A DNA stretch of 64,000 nt from Melanopsichium pennsylvanicum. Its lineage: Eukaryota > Basidiomycota > Ustilaginomycetes > Ustilaginales. Made by a program: the position numbers and the translations under genes. Where the stretch lies: positions 372,001 through 436,000 of the forward strand of contig OAPG01000017.1 in assembly GCA_900208305.1 (NCBI GenBank), written 5' to 3'. Shown in pieces: positions 52,598 to 63,220 of this stretch. Every line of letters starts with the position of its first letter. Position 1 is the stretch's first letter. Below the pieces are notes generated by a model that was not told the DNA's origin, did not search any database, and was given only the letters and a program-made list of their open reading frames with translations.

Positions 52598-54151
52598 TTA
52601 GAACATTGGACCTTGCTGGTACTTGAGACTAAATGCCTTTGGATCCACATTGCTATACTCGGTTTGAAACTCTCGATACCAACCATAACTCTGGAAGGTT
52701 TTCTGGGAAACATCCACCTCGTTCAAGAAGAGTGGTAGATGTGGATCGCTTGGATTTTGGTTTAAGAATTCGATTCGATCTTGTTCAAATTGGTTTGGGA
52801 AAGACGTTGTACCTTCTGCCAAGATTTGGGAGAAAAGCCAATGCATGTATTGTTCGCCTTGAGGTGGAGTTAGAGCGTTTCCACCTGCTTGATAACCTTT
52901 TTCCACCTGGTTGGATCGAACGGGGGTGATAGAGAAAAAGCCGGATTCCAAGACGTCTTGATGTTTGACAAGAAACTGTTTGACATTGGACCAAGTTTTC
53001 AACCATTTAATGGGTAGGTTTGGAGATGGCGAAATGAGAGGGATTTGCAAATTCGAGGTAGAGGAAAGTGTCGAGTTGGGATACAGACTTCCCCCGATCC
53101 ATTTGTAAGCTTGAGTGTTCTTCCATCCAAGAGGAACGGTTGCTGCGGCTTCCAAGTAGCTCATAGGTTTTAAAACTGGAATCGAACCTGGGATGGATAG
53201 AAAATCTTTGAATACCGTGTTGAATTCTTGCTGTGTACCTTTGTAAAACAGGTAAGTGTTGCCTAAATAGAGAGGTACACCTGCCTGTTTGATCATGCCG
53301 ACATTGGTGAGCACGGTGGCTTTAGGATCGTCGGGTGTAGCGGTGAACTTTTCGGTCACTTGAACTAATTGGTCCATGCCGGCAGGGGTGAGCGTAGTGA
53401 TGCTTCCACCGTACCAATTTTTGTCCGTATTGTGGCCTGTGGGGAATGCTCTGAGTTGGTAGTTGGTGACGATTCCAAATCTACCTCCTCCTCCCTTGAT
53501 AGCGCGAAATAGGGTGGGATCGGATTGTGCAGTAACGTGCTTAATTGTGCCATCGACGAGTACAACGTCGACAGACATCAATCCGTCACAAGCATACCCA
53601 TATTGAGGAGATAACAAACTCAATCCACCCCCTAAAATCAGTCCAGTGCCAACATGCTCAACCCTTCCACCCATGGGACATACTCCGTATTGCTCCGCCT
53701 TTGCGTAAATATCTCCCCACCTGAGTCCCGGTTGTACACTTACACTGCCTGCAAGCTTGTTGTAAGCGAACTTGGTCATCTTGCTGAAATCGATCAAGAT
53801 TCCACCTTGGGTGCTGTCCCAACCTGCCATTCCTGTATGACCTCCAGCACGAACGGCGTATCTGGACTTGGTACGGTAGATAGTAGCCATAGCAGTTGCC
53901 ACATCGGCGGTGGTGACGGGTTGAACGATGCATGATGGCGACAATTTGTTGTTCAGAGGGTTGTATCCACCATTTTTAGCCTGCGTGTAGTAAGTAGCAT
54001 TGGAGCTAGGGGTGATGATACTAAGAGACGGGTTACATTTCATGAGTTCGCTACACGCCAAGTCTGCGCCCGACACGGCGGGGGAGCAGATGACCGAGGT
54101 GGTTGTTATGGCGACCGTCAACAAGCTTGTCAAAGGTGCTGCGAATCGCAT
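52598..54151 (-). CDS. Secreted FAD-linked oxidase (berberine-bridge-enzyme type)
   Basis: 517 residues from ATG 54151, single exon. A signal peptide covers about residues 1-22. The FAD-binding-4 domain follows: PVTTADVATAMA, then RAGGHTGMAGWDSTQGGILI and GLILGGGLSLLSPQYGYACD. His105 in RAGGHTGM occupies the place of the covalent FAD His, and Cys158 in YGVCPMGGR that of the second covalent bond, so bicovalent FAD attachment is likely. The C-terminus ends in a BBE-like stretch (NVDPKAFSLKYQQGPMF). Such fungal enzymes oxidise sugars or secondary metabolites with oxygen as acceptor. The substrate is unknown, and neighbours do not form a biosynthetic cluster. Confidence 0.87.
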   Translation of the reverse strand: MRFAAPLTSLLTVAITTTSVICSPAVSGADLACSELMKCNPSLSIITPSSNATYYTQAKNGGYNPLNNKLSPSCIVQPVTTADVATAMATIYRTKSRYAVRAGGHTGMAGWDSTQGGILIDFSKMTKFAYNKLAGSVSVQPGLRWGDIYAKAEQYGVCPMGGRVEHVGTGLILGGGLSLLSPQYGYACDGLMSVDVVLVDGTIKHVTAQSDPTLFRAIKGGGGRFGIVTNYQLRAFPTGHNTDKNWYGGSITTLTPAGMDQLVQVTEKFTATPDDPKATVLTNVGMIKQAGVPLYLGNTYLFYKGTQQEFNTVFKDFLSIPGSIPVLKPMSYLEAAATVPLGWKNTQAYKWIGGSLYPNSTLSSTSNLQIPLISPSPNLPIKWLKTWSNVKQFLVKHQDVLESGFFSITPVRSNQVEKGYQAGGNALTPPQGEQYMHWLFSQILAEGTTSFPNQFEQDRIEFLNQNPSDPHLPLFLNEVDVSQKTFQSYGWYREFQTEYSNVDPKAFSLKYQQGPMF

Positions 54152-55522
54152 TTTCCAAAGGTTCTACGATAGAGAAAGAATGCTCTTTTGCGGCTCTTGT
54201 CGGAGAGCGTAGGCGAGGGGGGAAAGGGGTTAAGGAAGAAGACGTTGATAGAGACAAGATTTGGGGAAAGACGAATGGTAAAACTGTCACTACTCGCTTT
54301 TCCTTGGATCATGCTGGATAGAAGCCGAGCAGATTAGCAAGTTTGCAGCTCCTCTAATTGTGCTCGGTGTCTGTAGGCTGGTCCCTTGTCACAGCTTGAG
54401 GTGGGGCAGGCTTGTCAGAGCGATAGAGTGGGCTATGATTACATGGTTCCTGTTTTTGTTCCCACCAAGATTGGCAACAGTGGGTTGAGAAAGAGAGTGT
54501 GAGCTTTCCCACTTTGACTCGTTCTCGAAAGTGTGTCACGAGACCATAATTGGTGGGGACGAATGGAATCACGCCGACCTTTTCAAAGAGACATCAAGTG
54601 GGTCTCTTAGTCGACCCAAGTTGGACGCTTAAGCGGGGTCTCCCAGGACTGTATCTGTATTCTTCACAAGTGAAAGTGTCGCACTCCTTTTTTTCTTGGT
54701 TGGTTTGCTACGATGGCTGGAGTAACCTTTTCACTCATTGACTTGACAGTCGGATACCATTCTAGAAGGCTCAATCAGAGATGCATAATGAGATGAACCA
54801 GTGCAGAGGTACAAGCGCTGCTTGGTTTTCTTTGGCCTGTTCCGTCCTTCGCTCTTGTTTAAAGAGTGGGATGGATCGTGCTATTGTTGGTAGTTCAAAT
54901 GCGGCGTTGCGATCCCACCCCTTCAACTTGGGCCCCATTTCGTTTTTTTGCTGCAAGGTGCTCGTCGTCGCTTGACAAAGGGATGGAAGGAGGAGGGAGG
55001 AAGGGACCTCTTTGCCTTGCCGTGCTTGACTCGCTTGTATGCATGGAATGCAACTCCGAAGCTATGGACCCTTACCGCACCATACTGTAATGCACACTGT
55101 AGACAGTATGGGCTGATCTTTGCAGCATCCCTTCCACAAGTCGGCGACCATCAACCCACGCTTTGGACCACCATCGCAAACGCCAAAAGCGGGCATAAAC
55201 AGTGCAGTACAATCAAAGTAGCAATCACACTATTGTACTGAACTGTACGCTATGCCGAACAGCCACTTGACCTGGTTGCATTGCAGTACTGTACCTATAG
55301 TAAATTCACTGTAAGTGCATAGAGGTCGTCCTTTGCGCTAAGCTCAAACATCGACAACCAATAAATGAGGCACGAGCCTCCAGTTTTGTGTCTCACAGAA
55401 TATGCTCATACGCTCGAGTGCTTAGCTGCGTGCTTCTATTAAGAAAAACACACAACCTTATGAAATCGTATTGCGAGAAACCCAACAACCACAAACAACC
55501 TATTGTGCCAGCCAATCCTCTT
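54152..55522. other. Intergenic region upstream of the FAD oxidase and downstream of SNX41-like
   Basis: 1.4 kb with the oxidase promoter. Short open frames show no similarity. A 9-bp perfect inverted repeat occurs at 55205-55213 and 55232-55240. Confidence 0.55.
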
Positions 55523-57433
55523 CTACCCCCTCCTACTGCGCCCACTCGCACTTGCTGGCGTCGTCATGCCCCCGTCCCCATCCTTATCTCTCCTACTCAA
55601 ACTACTTTCTGGCATCCCCTCCGGCTTTTCCACCGCATCAATCTCGTGCTTGGCCTCTTTCCAATTCTCCAAATTCGCCTGCGCAAATTCTCGGTGCATT
55701 TTCGCAAAATTCAACATCATATCCTTGAAATCGCTCACCTTTTGCCTCTGGAATCGATCCAGATCGGCTTGAATCGCAGTGGTCGCATAGTGCAAATCGT
55801 TGGCCGTAAGAGAGAGTCCTTCTTCCAGCAGAGAAATTTCCTCTCGTAATTTCGAAATGTTTGAACGACGAGATGCATCACGATCAACGTCCATGACGGA
55901 TTGGAACGTGTGAGTGATGGCTCCTAGCAGACCGTAGCCCGTTGAACGGGACGAAGAGCGTTTGGATGGGGAGGACGGAGGTGAAGTCGCGCGTGATCGA
56001 GTATTGGAGGATGGATTGGCATCAGTGGCGCTGGAGGCTTCACCGTTGGTACCAGTTTTGCCGGCACTATCACCTTGTTCGTCGCTTGCCCGGCCATACA
56101 CACTTGCAGTGGGCCTAAATCCACTCCCGACACCATCCCTTATGCCATTTGAATCGATGCCACCACCTGTCACCCTTCCTCCGCTGCTCAACAAGCCTGC
56201 TCCTCCCCTCTCCAATGCCTCTTCCAATCGTTTCGCTTCGTTCTCCACCCTCTCGAGCTCTTCGAGCTGCGTCTTCTTTGCTTCCAGTGCGTCTTGCGCG
56301 AGTTCGTACTGCAGGTGCTTGAGGTGGCGCCACTTCAACAGTCTTTGGAGGATAGCTGCAAACTGAGTATACTCGTGCAATGGCTCGGTGAAGGTTTCCT
56401 CCCACGTCTTGAGCATCTGACCCGTGGCAATGTAGGCAGCATCAGCAGCCTGGCCCGTCCTTTCAATGGCGGTGGCCAATTGACCTGACTCGGTGAGTGA
56501 GAAGCCATTGAGGATAGCACCCAACTCGGCGTAGTCGGTTGAAGCCTCGGTCCAGCGCCTCATGAGCCGACGGTTGACCTTCTCCATACTGCCAGCGAGG
56601 TGATTGGCAAAGCGGTTGGTGAATGCTTCCGAATCGATGAAGCGCTGATTGGGTTGTCGCAAAGATGAGACGGACGATGGCAGAGGCAAATGTGCGTATG
56701 CTGGACTTGCGTGAGGATCAGCAGGGTTCTGAACTGGCGCTCTGAGGTTGTGCTTGGGAAGATGAACCAGAGGAGGTGAAGCGGAGATATCATTCCAGTG
56801 ATAGCGCCCATCGAGGAACTTTTGAAGCACCTCATCATCACGTAGCTTTGGATGGTTGTGGCAGCGTCGAAGAAAGCTCTGAAGCATACGCTTGCGACGA
56901 GCGATGATGGTGGCATCTTCTTTTGCTTTGCTCTGTTTTGCGGCGTAATCCGAGAGGGTATGCTTGGAGGGGATGGGCGCGATGATGATGGTGGGATGGA
57001 GTCGAATAAGGGCTTCTCGTAATGCCTCAAATTCGGAATAGCGACGCTTTGCCTCGTTGGATGCATTGCGAATGACGTATACGATGAAAGAAGAGCCGCT
57101 ATCGCCAGACTTTTGAGCGTCTACAATTTCGATGACGGATAGAGGAGATGCAAAAGTGGCACGGTTGATCGAGGAGGGAGAGGATGTGGTGGCAGCCGAG
57201 TTAGATGTGTGAGTGGCATCCATGTGAGCAGCAGATGAGGAGGCTGTCCAAGCTTGGTCGTCGTGATCGTGTTGTACGAGGTTGGAAGTTGAGGCATGAA
57301 CGCTTTGTGATTCGTCGAGTGAAGAAGTATGCGACGATGTAGCGGATGGCTTATTTGGTTCAAATGATTTGGAGGCGCCACTCTCATCATCTGGAATCTG
57401 GAATGGATTCATGTCATCGTGATGTGTGCTCAT
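55523..57433 (-). CDS. Sorting nexin, SNX41/ATG20 family
   Basis: 636 residues from ATG 57433 (a TTG precedes it). After a disordered N-terminus, the PX domain covers about residues 95-210. It shows RRYSEFEALREALIRLHP, then IAPIPSKHTLSDYAA and RRKRMLQSFLRRCHNHP, the pattern of Snx41/Atg20 (phosphatidylinositol-3-phosphate binding). The C-terminal 350 residues are helical, BAR-like, with a coiled coil at about 385-420 and an insertion (420-520) of Gly and Ser sequence. Relatives work with Snx4 in endosomal recycling of SNAREs and in selective autophagy. Snx41 and Atg20 cannot be told apart here. Confidence 0.82.
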   Translation of the reverse strand: MSTHHDDMNPFQIPDDESGASKSFEPNKPSATSSHTSSLDESQSVHASTSNLVQHDHDDQAWTASSSAAHMDATHTSNSAATTSSPSSINRATFASPLSVIEIVDAQKSGDSGSSFIVYVIRNASNEAKRRYSEFEALREALIRLHPTIIIAPIPSKHTLSDYAAKQSKAKEDATIIARRKRMLQSFLRRCHNHPKLRDDEVLQKFLDGRYHWNDISASPPLVHLPKHNLRAPVQNPADPHASPAYAHLPLPSSVSSLRQPNQRFIDSEAFTNRFANHLAGSMEKVNRRLMRRWTEASTDYAELGAILNGFSLTESGQLATAIERTGQAADAAYIATGQMLKTWEETFTEPLHEYTQFAAILQRLLKWRHLKHLQYELAQDALEAKKTQLEELERVENEAKRLEEALERGGAGLLSSGGRVTGGGIDSNGIRDGVGSGFRPTASVYGRASDEQGDSAGKTGTNGEASSATDANPSSNTRSRATSPPSSPSKRSSSRSTGYGLLGAITHTFQSVMDVDRDASRRSNISKLREEISLLEEGLSLTANDLHYATTAIQADLDRFQRQKVSDFKDMMLNFAKMHREFAQANLENWKEAKHEIDAVEKPEGMPESSLSRRDKDGDGGMTTPASASGRSRRG

Positions 57434-58245
57434 GCTGAGCAAAGACGGGAGCTTTTACGAGCTGGAATTGAAAGTTGGGATGATACAATACCACCGGCTA
57501 AGAGCAAAAGGTGACAAAGTGACCGGGTATTTAGTAAAAACCAGGATCAGATGAGCGTGCGCATAGAAAAAGCAACCTGATGGGCCTCGAAAGATTGCGG
57601 TAAAATGTTTGTGATTGACAAGACAAGAATGGCTTGATCGAGTGAAAGACGAATGTATGATGGTGTTGAGAGCTGAGCAACCAACACTGCTTTGGATCGC
57701 ACTGCCGATTGGGATGACCCACGGATACAGTAATTTAAACATTGTATTAATAAATTACTACAGCAAAGTACAGTTAAAGCGAGTCGAATGGCCATATTGT
57801 TTTCTCTGCTCTGTGTAAAATCAATTGTGAATTTCGGTTTGCACTCTCTCAGCTGAGCTCTCAGTCACGAGTGCGCTGTGCTGCGCGCTTTCTTACCATA
57901 AATTGGGCTCACGTGTGCAGTGCAGTGCCCAATGAACAGTGCCAAGTATCAATAAATAAACTATTCCAATGGTCTGTGCGTCTTAAAACTCCACATAATG
58001 GACTTAATTCGTGCGATAGAGAAAAGGTATTGTATACTTGTATATACTGCAATCTTCCACATCACCTTACACACTCCGCCCACTTTGACTTACTATTTTG
58101 TATTAAGCACGTTCGCTTTGGTCCTCGTTGATGCTACAAATCCTACTTGTTTTCTCTTTCTTTCCACCATCTACCGTCTAATTTTTACCACTTTCTCTTG
58201 CAAACGGCTCTGTCTACATCATTCAGTGGCATAGCTGTCTCAAGC
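57434..58245. promoter_or_regulatory. Divergent intergenic region SNX41-like / YOS9
   Basis: 812 bp between divergent starts. It holds an AT-rich inverted repeat (57729-57737 with 57751-57759) and no supported gene. Confidence 0.5.
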
Positions 58246-60564
58246 ATGTCGTTGTCACCAGTCAGCTCCAAGTCCATCCTCTTGCTTTTAGGCCTTCTTT
58301 ACTTGCAAGCCAACATTGTCGACGCAAGTATCTCAACATCGGCTGGTTTTCCCCAAGATGTCTTTACTAATCCGGCTTTTCAAGTTCATTTCGGTCACAA
58401 TGTTAACACCGACACCACCACTCTGCCTATTAAGCGTAGTGATGCGCTAAAGCTTCTTGAACAGCAACAAGCTTCTTCTTCATCCTCATCCAATCAAGCC
58501 TCTCCCAGCGATCTAGCTGACATCTCCTCCTCCCTCGCCATTCCTTTCCATTCCGATCACCAGCCTTCTAAGCGACCAAATCAACACTCCCCAACCCTCT
58601 TTTGGTCTCTTCAGCGCTCTTCCTCCACAGACTTCCATCTGTGCTCTGTACCCGACTTTACCTACAAATCATCCGACAACAATCGCCCTTATCCCTCAAC
58701 TGATACTTTGCGCTCACGTCGAGATCTCATTCGAAACGCCAAAAACTTGCTCGAGCCACTCAAAAACACATGCCTCTACCATACCGCAGAATGGTTCACC
58801 TACAGCTTCTGCCATGGTCGCGAGATCCGCCAGTTCCGTCGACTAGCACCTCGAACCGCTGCAGAGAAGGCTTACAACGCTGCTGGAGGCGGTGACGCAG
58901 GTAAAAGAGCAGCCATGGACGCAGCCGATCGTGTAACAAACACGCAGCATCCCGTCGCAGATCCCGATTTTCCCGCATTCATCTTGGGACGTTGGACTCC
59001 CCAAACCGATCGGATCGATGGCGACGATCACACTCATCAGCGTCGTCAACAACAACAACCTCTGAGTACTGCTACGATTGAGCAAACCACGGGTGTCGCT
59101 GCTGTCAACTCGAACACCAATAGTCATGCCATGTCACCCCTGCTCAACTCGGCGGGTCTAGACTTGGTAGAAGAGGTTCAATTTGGAGATTGGGATGAAG
59201 AAGAACTTTTCGCCGCAGAGGCAAAAGCACTCTCTCAGCTCAAACATCACAATGATCCTGCTGCGTCCAACTCGCTTCAAGAGCCACGACACGAGGCTCA
59301 AAAGAATCGTTACTTGACGCAACGATGGACCAATGGAACCATGTGCGATAAGACGAACGAGGTAAGGACGGTGGAGGTGCAATACCACTGCAGCAACAGG
59401 AAGCCTCTCGAAGATCGTATCATCATGTTTAAAGAGACGACGATTTGCAACTACGTCTTGGTGATACAGACACCAAGACTATGCGAGGACGCAGCTTTTG
59501 GTGGAGAAAAGCAAGACATTGCGCTTCCAATTCAGTGTCATAAGGTCGTAAGCGACGACTACAATGGTGCTACGGTAGGTGAACCTGACAGAGTGCCACC
59601 TACACCTTTATCCGAGATCCAAGACGGAGGTCATGTGGGTTCACACCAGGCTAGCGTGGAAAAAGCCACAGCAACGGGGGCAGACCAAGAAAGCGCGCAA
59701 GAACCAAGCACCACATCACATACATATGGCGATCTCTCTCGCTACGGCTCTGTACATGACGACTATTACGACGAAGTTCTGGGTGGTCCTGGCGCCTCTT
59801 ATCAAGAATACCATCACGATCACCATCACGATCACCATCACGATCACCATCACGATCATCATCAACAACAACAACAACAACATGGCGGTGAGTTTGCCGA
59901 GACGGAAGTTTTGTTTGAGATTGGCGCGGACCAAGATGGAAACGTCGTTGTGAACAAGATGCACGAAACCGGTGCATCTGATGCGTCCTTTTCTGATGCA
60001 AGTGCTGCAGAAGGGAAAGAGGCACGTCGACGTGAAGGAGGAAAAAGGCGCTCTGACGATCATGTTCAAGAGGAAGGCGGCGATGGTGATGGGCCAATTG
60101 AGATTCAGTTAGACATTGATGATTTTCTCTCTGTGTTGCGAGGGGATCAAGGTGGGAGTGTTGAGAAGAAGTTGGCTGAAAAGATCAGTCAAGTTTTGAA
60201 TCAGCAGATTCAACGCGATACGCTCAAAGCAGGTGAACAATTAGACCAAGCAGAGTCAAACAGTAACGGTGAGGATAGGAAAAACAAGGAAAACAAGAAG
60301 AAACAGACGACGCCGGAAGATTTGGTCAAGTTGTACCGAACCTTGATGACTGCAGTGACTGGCGACATGAAAATTAAGAATAAGAATGGTGTTAAAAGAG
60401 TATTGGGTGAGGAAGGGAATAAGATGGCAGCTCAGCAACAGCAACAGCAACAGCAGCTTGGATTGAGGATGGAAAAGGTGGGTGATAGTCTGGGTGAGCG
60501 TGTTAAGCGATTTTATGAAGCGAAAGAGAGAGACGAACTGGATAGGAGGAAGAAAAAAGTCTGA
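58246..60564 (+). CDS. YOS9: ER lectin OS-9/Yos9
   Basis: ER quality-control lectin that reads trimmed N-glycans and passes misfolded glycoproteins to the Hrd1 ubiquitin ligase. 772 residues from ATG 58246; the frame opens at TTG 58147. A signal peptide with core SILLLLGLLYLQA ends near residue 27. The MRH domain is seen in two parts: TCLYHTAEWFTYSFCHGREIRQF (about residues 176-198, quoted in part) and later RWTNGTMCDKTNEVRTVEVQ with a following CNYVLVIQTPRLC. An insert separates them. Behind it is a long acidic region with a His-Asp-His repeat and Gln runs. Yeast Yos9 ends in HDEL; this protein ends in RRKKKV, so ER retention must differ. Confidence 0.88.
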   Translation: MSLSPVSSKSILLLLGLLYLQANIVDASISTSAGFPQDVFTNPAFQVHFGHNVNTDTTTLPIKRSDALKLLEQQQASSSSSSNQASPSDLADISSSLAIPFHSDHQPSKRPNQHSPTLFWSLQRSSSTDFHLCSVPDFTYKSSDNNRPYPSTDTLRSRRDLIRNAKNLLEPLKNTCLYHTAEWFTYSFCHGREIRQFRRLAPRTAAEKAYNAAGGGDAGKRAAMDAADRVTNTQHPVADPDFPAFILGRWTPQTDRIDGDDHTHQRRQQQQPLSTATIEQTTGVAAVNSNTNSHAMSPLLNSAGLDLVEEVQFGDWDEEELFAAEAKALSQLKHHNDPAASNSLQEPRHEAQKNRYLTQRWTNGTMCDKTNEVRTVEVQYHCSNRKPLEDRIIMFKETTICNYVLVIQTPRLCEDAAFGGEKQDIALPIQCHKVVSDDYNGATVGEPDRVPPTPLSEIQDGGHVGSHQASVEKATATGADQESAQEPSTTSHTYGDLSRYGSVHDDYYDEVLGGPGASYQEYHHDHHHDHHHDHHHDHHQQQQQQHGGEFAETEVLFEIGADQDGNVVVNKMHETGASDASFSDASAAEGKEARRREGGKRRSDDHVQEEGGDGDGPIEIQLDIDDFLSVLRGDQGGSVEKKLAEKISQVLNQQIQRDTLKAGEQLDQAESNSNGEDRKNKENKKKQTTPEDLVKLYRTLMTAVTGDMKIKNKNGVKRVLGEEGNKMAAQQQQQQQQLGLRMEKVGDSLGERVKRFYEAKERDELDRRKKKV
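59811..59881 (+). repeat. CACCATCACGAT-type minisatellite encoding His-Asp repeats plus poly-Gln in YOS9
   Basis: About four 12-bp units coding for HHDH followed by Gln codons (CAA), behind the MRH domain. Confidence 0.92.
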
Positions 60565-61040
60565 TTTGGTTACAACTTAGTTCAACTTTGAAAGAGTCGA
60601 ATGTCTGTTTGTACTTGTACATTCTCCAAAAGAAAAAGAAAAATTTTCCCCAAGTTTCAGGAGGAGAAAGGTGTGATTCAAGTTCATCTTGTATGGGTCT
60701 GGTGTGAAATGAATCGGAAATGGTGTTGGAGAAAAATCAAGCACTGGTTAAGTTGAAGAGAGTGTGTGTGGGGAGGGGATATGCAGAGAATGTGATCGTA
60801 CTTGGTACGGATGGGGAGGATTATGTGCTGGAATGGGAATAAGAAAAAAAAAAATAAGAAAAAAAAATTGCGTTGCGAGAGTCGTAAGGGATCGAACGAG
60901 TGAGTATATACAATACAATAGATGTGTGTGTGAGAGGTGGATTGATTTGCATATCATCTGGAATACGAGAATCTCTTGCGCCATCCATCCATCTCGATCT
61001 CGAAACTCGCTGCTATCACGTTTGTCCAAAAACATTTTCT
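60565..61040. other. Convergent intergenic region YOS9 / GGC1
   Basis: 476 bp of shared 3' UTR with A-rich runs at about 60843-60868. Nothing else seen. Confidence 0.6.
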
Positions 61041-61931
61041 CTACACATACTTGCCAAAAAAGGGAATCAAAGACTGAGCAATAGTGAAAGAAAACACCAA
61101 TTTTGGACCGACCACCAACACCTTTGGTGTCAAACCTTTGAAGAAAGCGCTAAAACCTTCATTCTTGACCATCTCCTTAATAATTTGAACGCCACCCACC
61201 TTGCTTTCAAAGTTAGCATTCTGAATCCTAGTCTTGACAACATCCAAAGGAGCAGCTACAGTAATACTGGCGACTGAACCACCAATGGAGGCGAAAAAGT
61301 TTTGAGTCCATGTAGCCTCATTGTAATTTTTAAGACCAAAAATGTATTCCTTTGTAAAAGCACTTCCACCAAACAAAGCGAAACTTCCAGGTGCGTTTCT
61401 TGCGGCTGTCCAACCCCAACCTCTGTAAAGGTTTACATTTTCATCGGCAAGAATCCTGAGAAATCCACGACTACGAAAAGCTTCCGGGTTTGTCTGACGT
61501 TTGATCTTGAGTACATCGAGAGGTAGAAGCACGATTTCACCTATACCAGTCAAAGAACCTGCAGTAGCAGACATGATGGATTTACCAGCACGTTCACCAA
61601 ATACGCTCTCAAACTGTTTACGGTGATGAGTGGTGAGGTAATCGTTAAAGTAAGGTTGACCTCCAAACTTGTAAATTCGTTGAAGCACTTTGTATCCAGC
61701 AGCGTATCCAAGACCTGGGAAAAGCGAGATGAATTTGGTGCTAAGGTTGGCGGTAGCTTTTTCTTTAAAAACGACTTGGGACATGGAAAGACCAGAAACC
61801 TTGTTGGACATGAGCCGTTTGGCAACTGTGTCAACCGGGTGAAAGACGAGGAGCTCGGCAATACCACTAAGGCCCGAACCAAGTAAACGGGCCTTAGCGG
61901 ATTCACGCTTTCCACCAATAGGAGGTGACAT
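61041..61931 (-). CDS. GGC1: Mitochondrial GTP/GDP carrier
   Basis: Inner-membrane carrier importing GTP in exchange for GDP; in yeast needed for mitochondrial DNA and iron balance. 296 residues, single exon from ATG 61931, the normal size. The three carrier repeats each show the P-x-D motif: HPVDTVAKRLMS, LPLDVLKIKRQT and APLDVVKTRIQN. Family-specific blocks such as FPGLGYAAGYKVLQRIYKFG and LYRGWGWTAARNAPGSFALF are almost identical to yeast Ggc1. Confidence 0.95.
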   Translation of the reverse strand: MSPPIGGKRESAKARLLGSGLSGIAELLVFHPVDTVAKRLMSNKVSGLSMSQVVFKEKATANLSTKFISLFPGLGYAAGYKVLQRIYKFGGQPYFNDYLTTHHRKQFESVFGERAGKSIMSATAGSLTGIGEIVLLPLDVLKIKRQTNPEAFRSRGFLRILADENVNLYRGWGWTAARNAPGSFALFGGSAFTKEYIFGLKNYNEATWTQNFFASIGGSVASITVAAPLDVVKTRIQNANFESKVGGVQIIKEMVKNEGFSAFFKGLTPKVLVVGPKLVFSFTIAQSLIPFFGKYV

Positions 61932-62145
61932 GTTGATGAAAAGGGGTATATGAAGAGACCACAGAAGGGAGGGAGAAAGAACGATGTTAGAGGGTGATGG
62001 AGTTAAGAAGGATAAAGAAGGAAGGTTGAAAACAAGAATCGATGACAGATGGAAGAGAGATATCAGATATGGTACAGTGAATTTCGTCTAGAAGAATCTC
62101 AAGATCCAAAAAGATCAAAAAGAAAAAAGAAAAAAGATATCAATC

Positions 62146-62169
62146 CAAGCCAAGCCGAGCCGAGCCGAG
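62146..62169. repeat. Pentanucleotide repeat (AAGCC/GAGCC)n
   Basis: About five units upstream of GGC1. Confidence 0.85.
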
Positions 62170-62888
62170 AGAGGAGCGGGCCATTTTCACGGTTTCCGCC
62201 TTGAATGCCAAAGAGGAGCGAGCGCAACTTAGCCGGTCACTTTTTCAACTCACTTGATTGCAACAATACACACTGGAACGTTGACCAAACAATAAGTATG
62301 ATGATGAATAAGCATTACTTAAGTAAAATTCATCACCAGACGCGTCCAAAAATTTTCTCGGAAGTTCCAAGTCAAGTCCCGAACGATCTCATTCTCATCG
62401 TGCTATCGAATCACGATAAACGATGAGCTCAGTTCTGCAATCACCTTTAACCGAGCTGAGTTCATCCTGATTCCTATTTTGTCTCGAAAACCTCGCTAAT
62501 GTATCAAATATCAAAATGCCCATCTCATCATTTTTCGTTAACGAGATTCACTCACTCTACTGTGCTGTACTCTGTCCTAGGCTCGTCTGGATCAATGTCC
62601 ATCAGTGCTAGCATCGCACATGTCAAGCTGCGTTCTGCATCTCAATTTGATCCATTTGATCAACAAAACCAGCACACACCTCACTTATTGACTCTGTTCA
62701 GATATCGATGTGGTTCGCACCCGCGCTAGGATTAGGGAGATCACGTGATGAAAAAGGAAGCGTCTGTTCAATTCTTCTTTTTGCTTTTTTTCGAATTTGA
62801 GTCGGCAGCGCTGCCAAATTTCGTCCAGAGCGGACCTGACAGAGTGTGGGAATTGACTTGAATAAAGCTTCACCTGTCACTTTACAAC

Positions 62889-63220
62889 TTATCTTCTTCC
62901 CACCATCTGCAATGTCGTATCAGCTTCTTTTCGCAACAAAGTGCATTTGCTCCTAAACGAGTCATGACACTTGAAAGCCAAAAGAGGTTGACGCTGCAGA
63001 TGCATTCAACTACAAATTGTAAGTACTCTATATCACCTTGCATCTCAATCAAAGCATATGACAAAGCAACAAGCACGACAAACCGCCAAAAATAAAAAAA
63101 TAAAAAAAAATTCGAAAACCGTTGGAAAATGATGATCATATCCCATAATCTCAGAGCTCTGTCATTAGGACTTACCAATCCGCCGACTTTGCGAGGAGTA
63201 TGAGTGCTTTTTTTAGTCAT
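62889..63220 (-). CDS. Doubtful small spliced gene
   Basis: Exon 63220-63176 begins MTKKSTHTPRKVGGL and is followed directly by a good GTAAGTCC donor. An acceptor CTGCAG at 62996-62994 would open an in-frame exon 62993-62889, giving 49 residues in total: a basic N-terminus, then KCHDSFRSKC. I do not recognise the product. The donor and the basic start make it worth noting, but the acceptor is a guess and the whole could be chance. Confidence 0.2.

Noticed and set aside
58147..58245. Upstream start of YOS9
   Set aside because: TTG codon; the ATG at 58246 directly precedes a good signal peptide.
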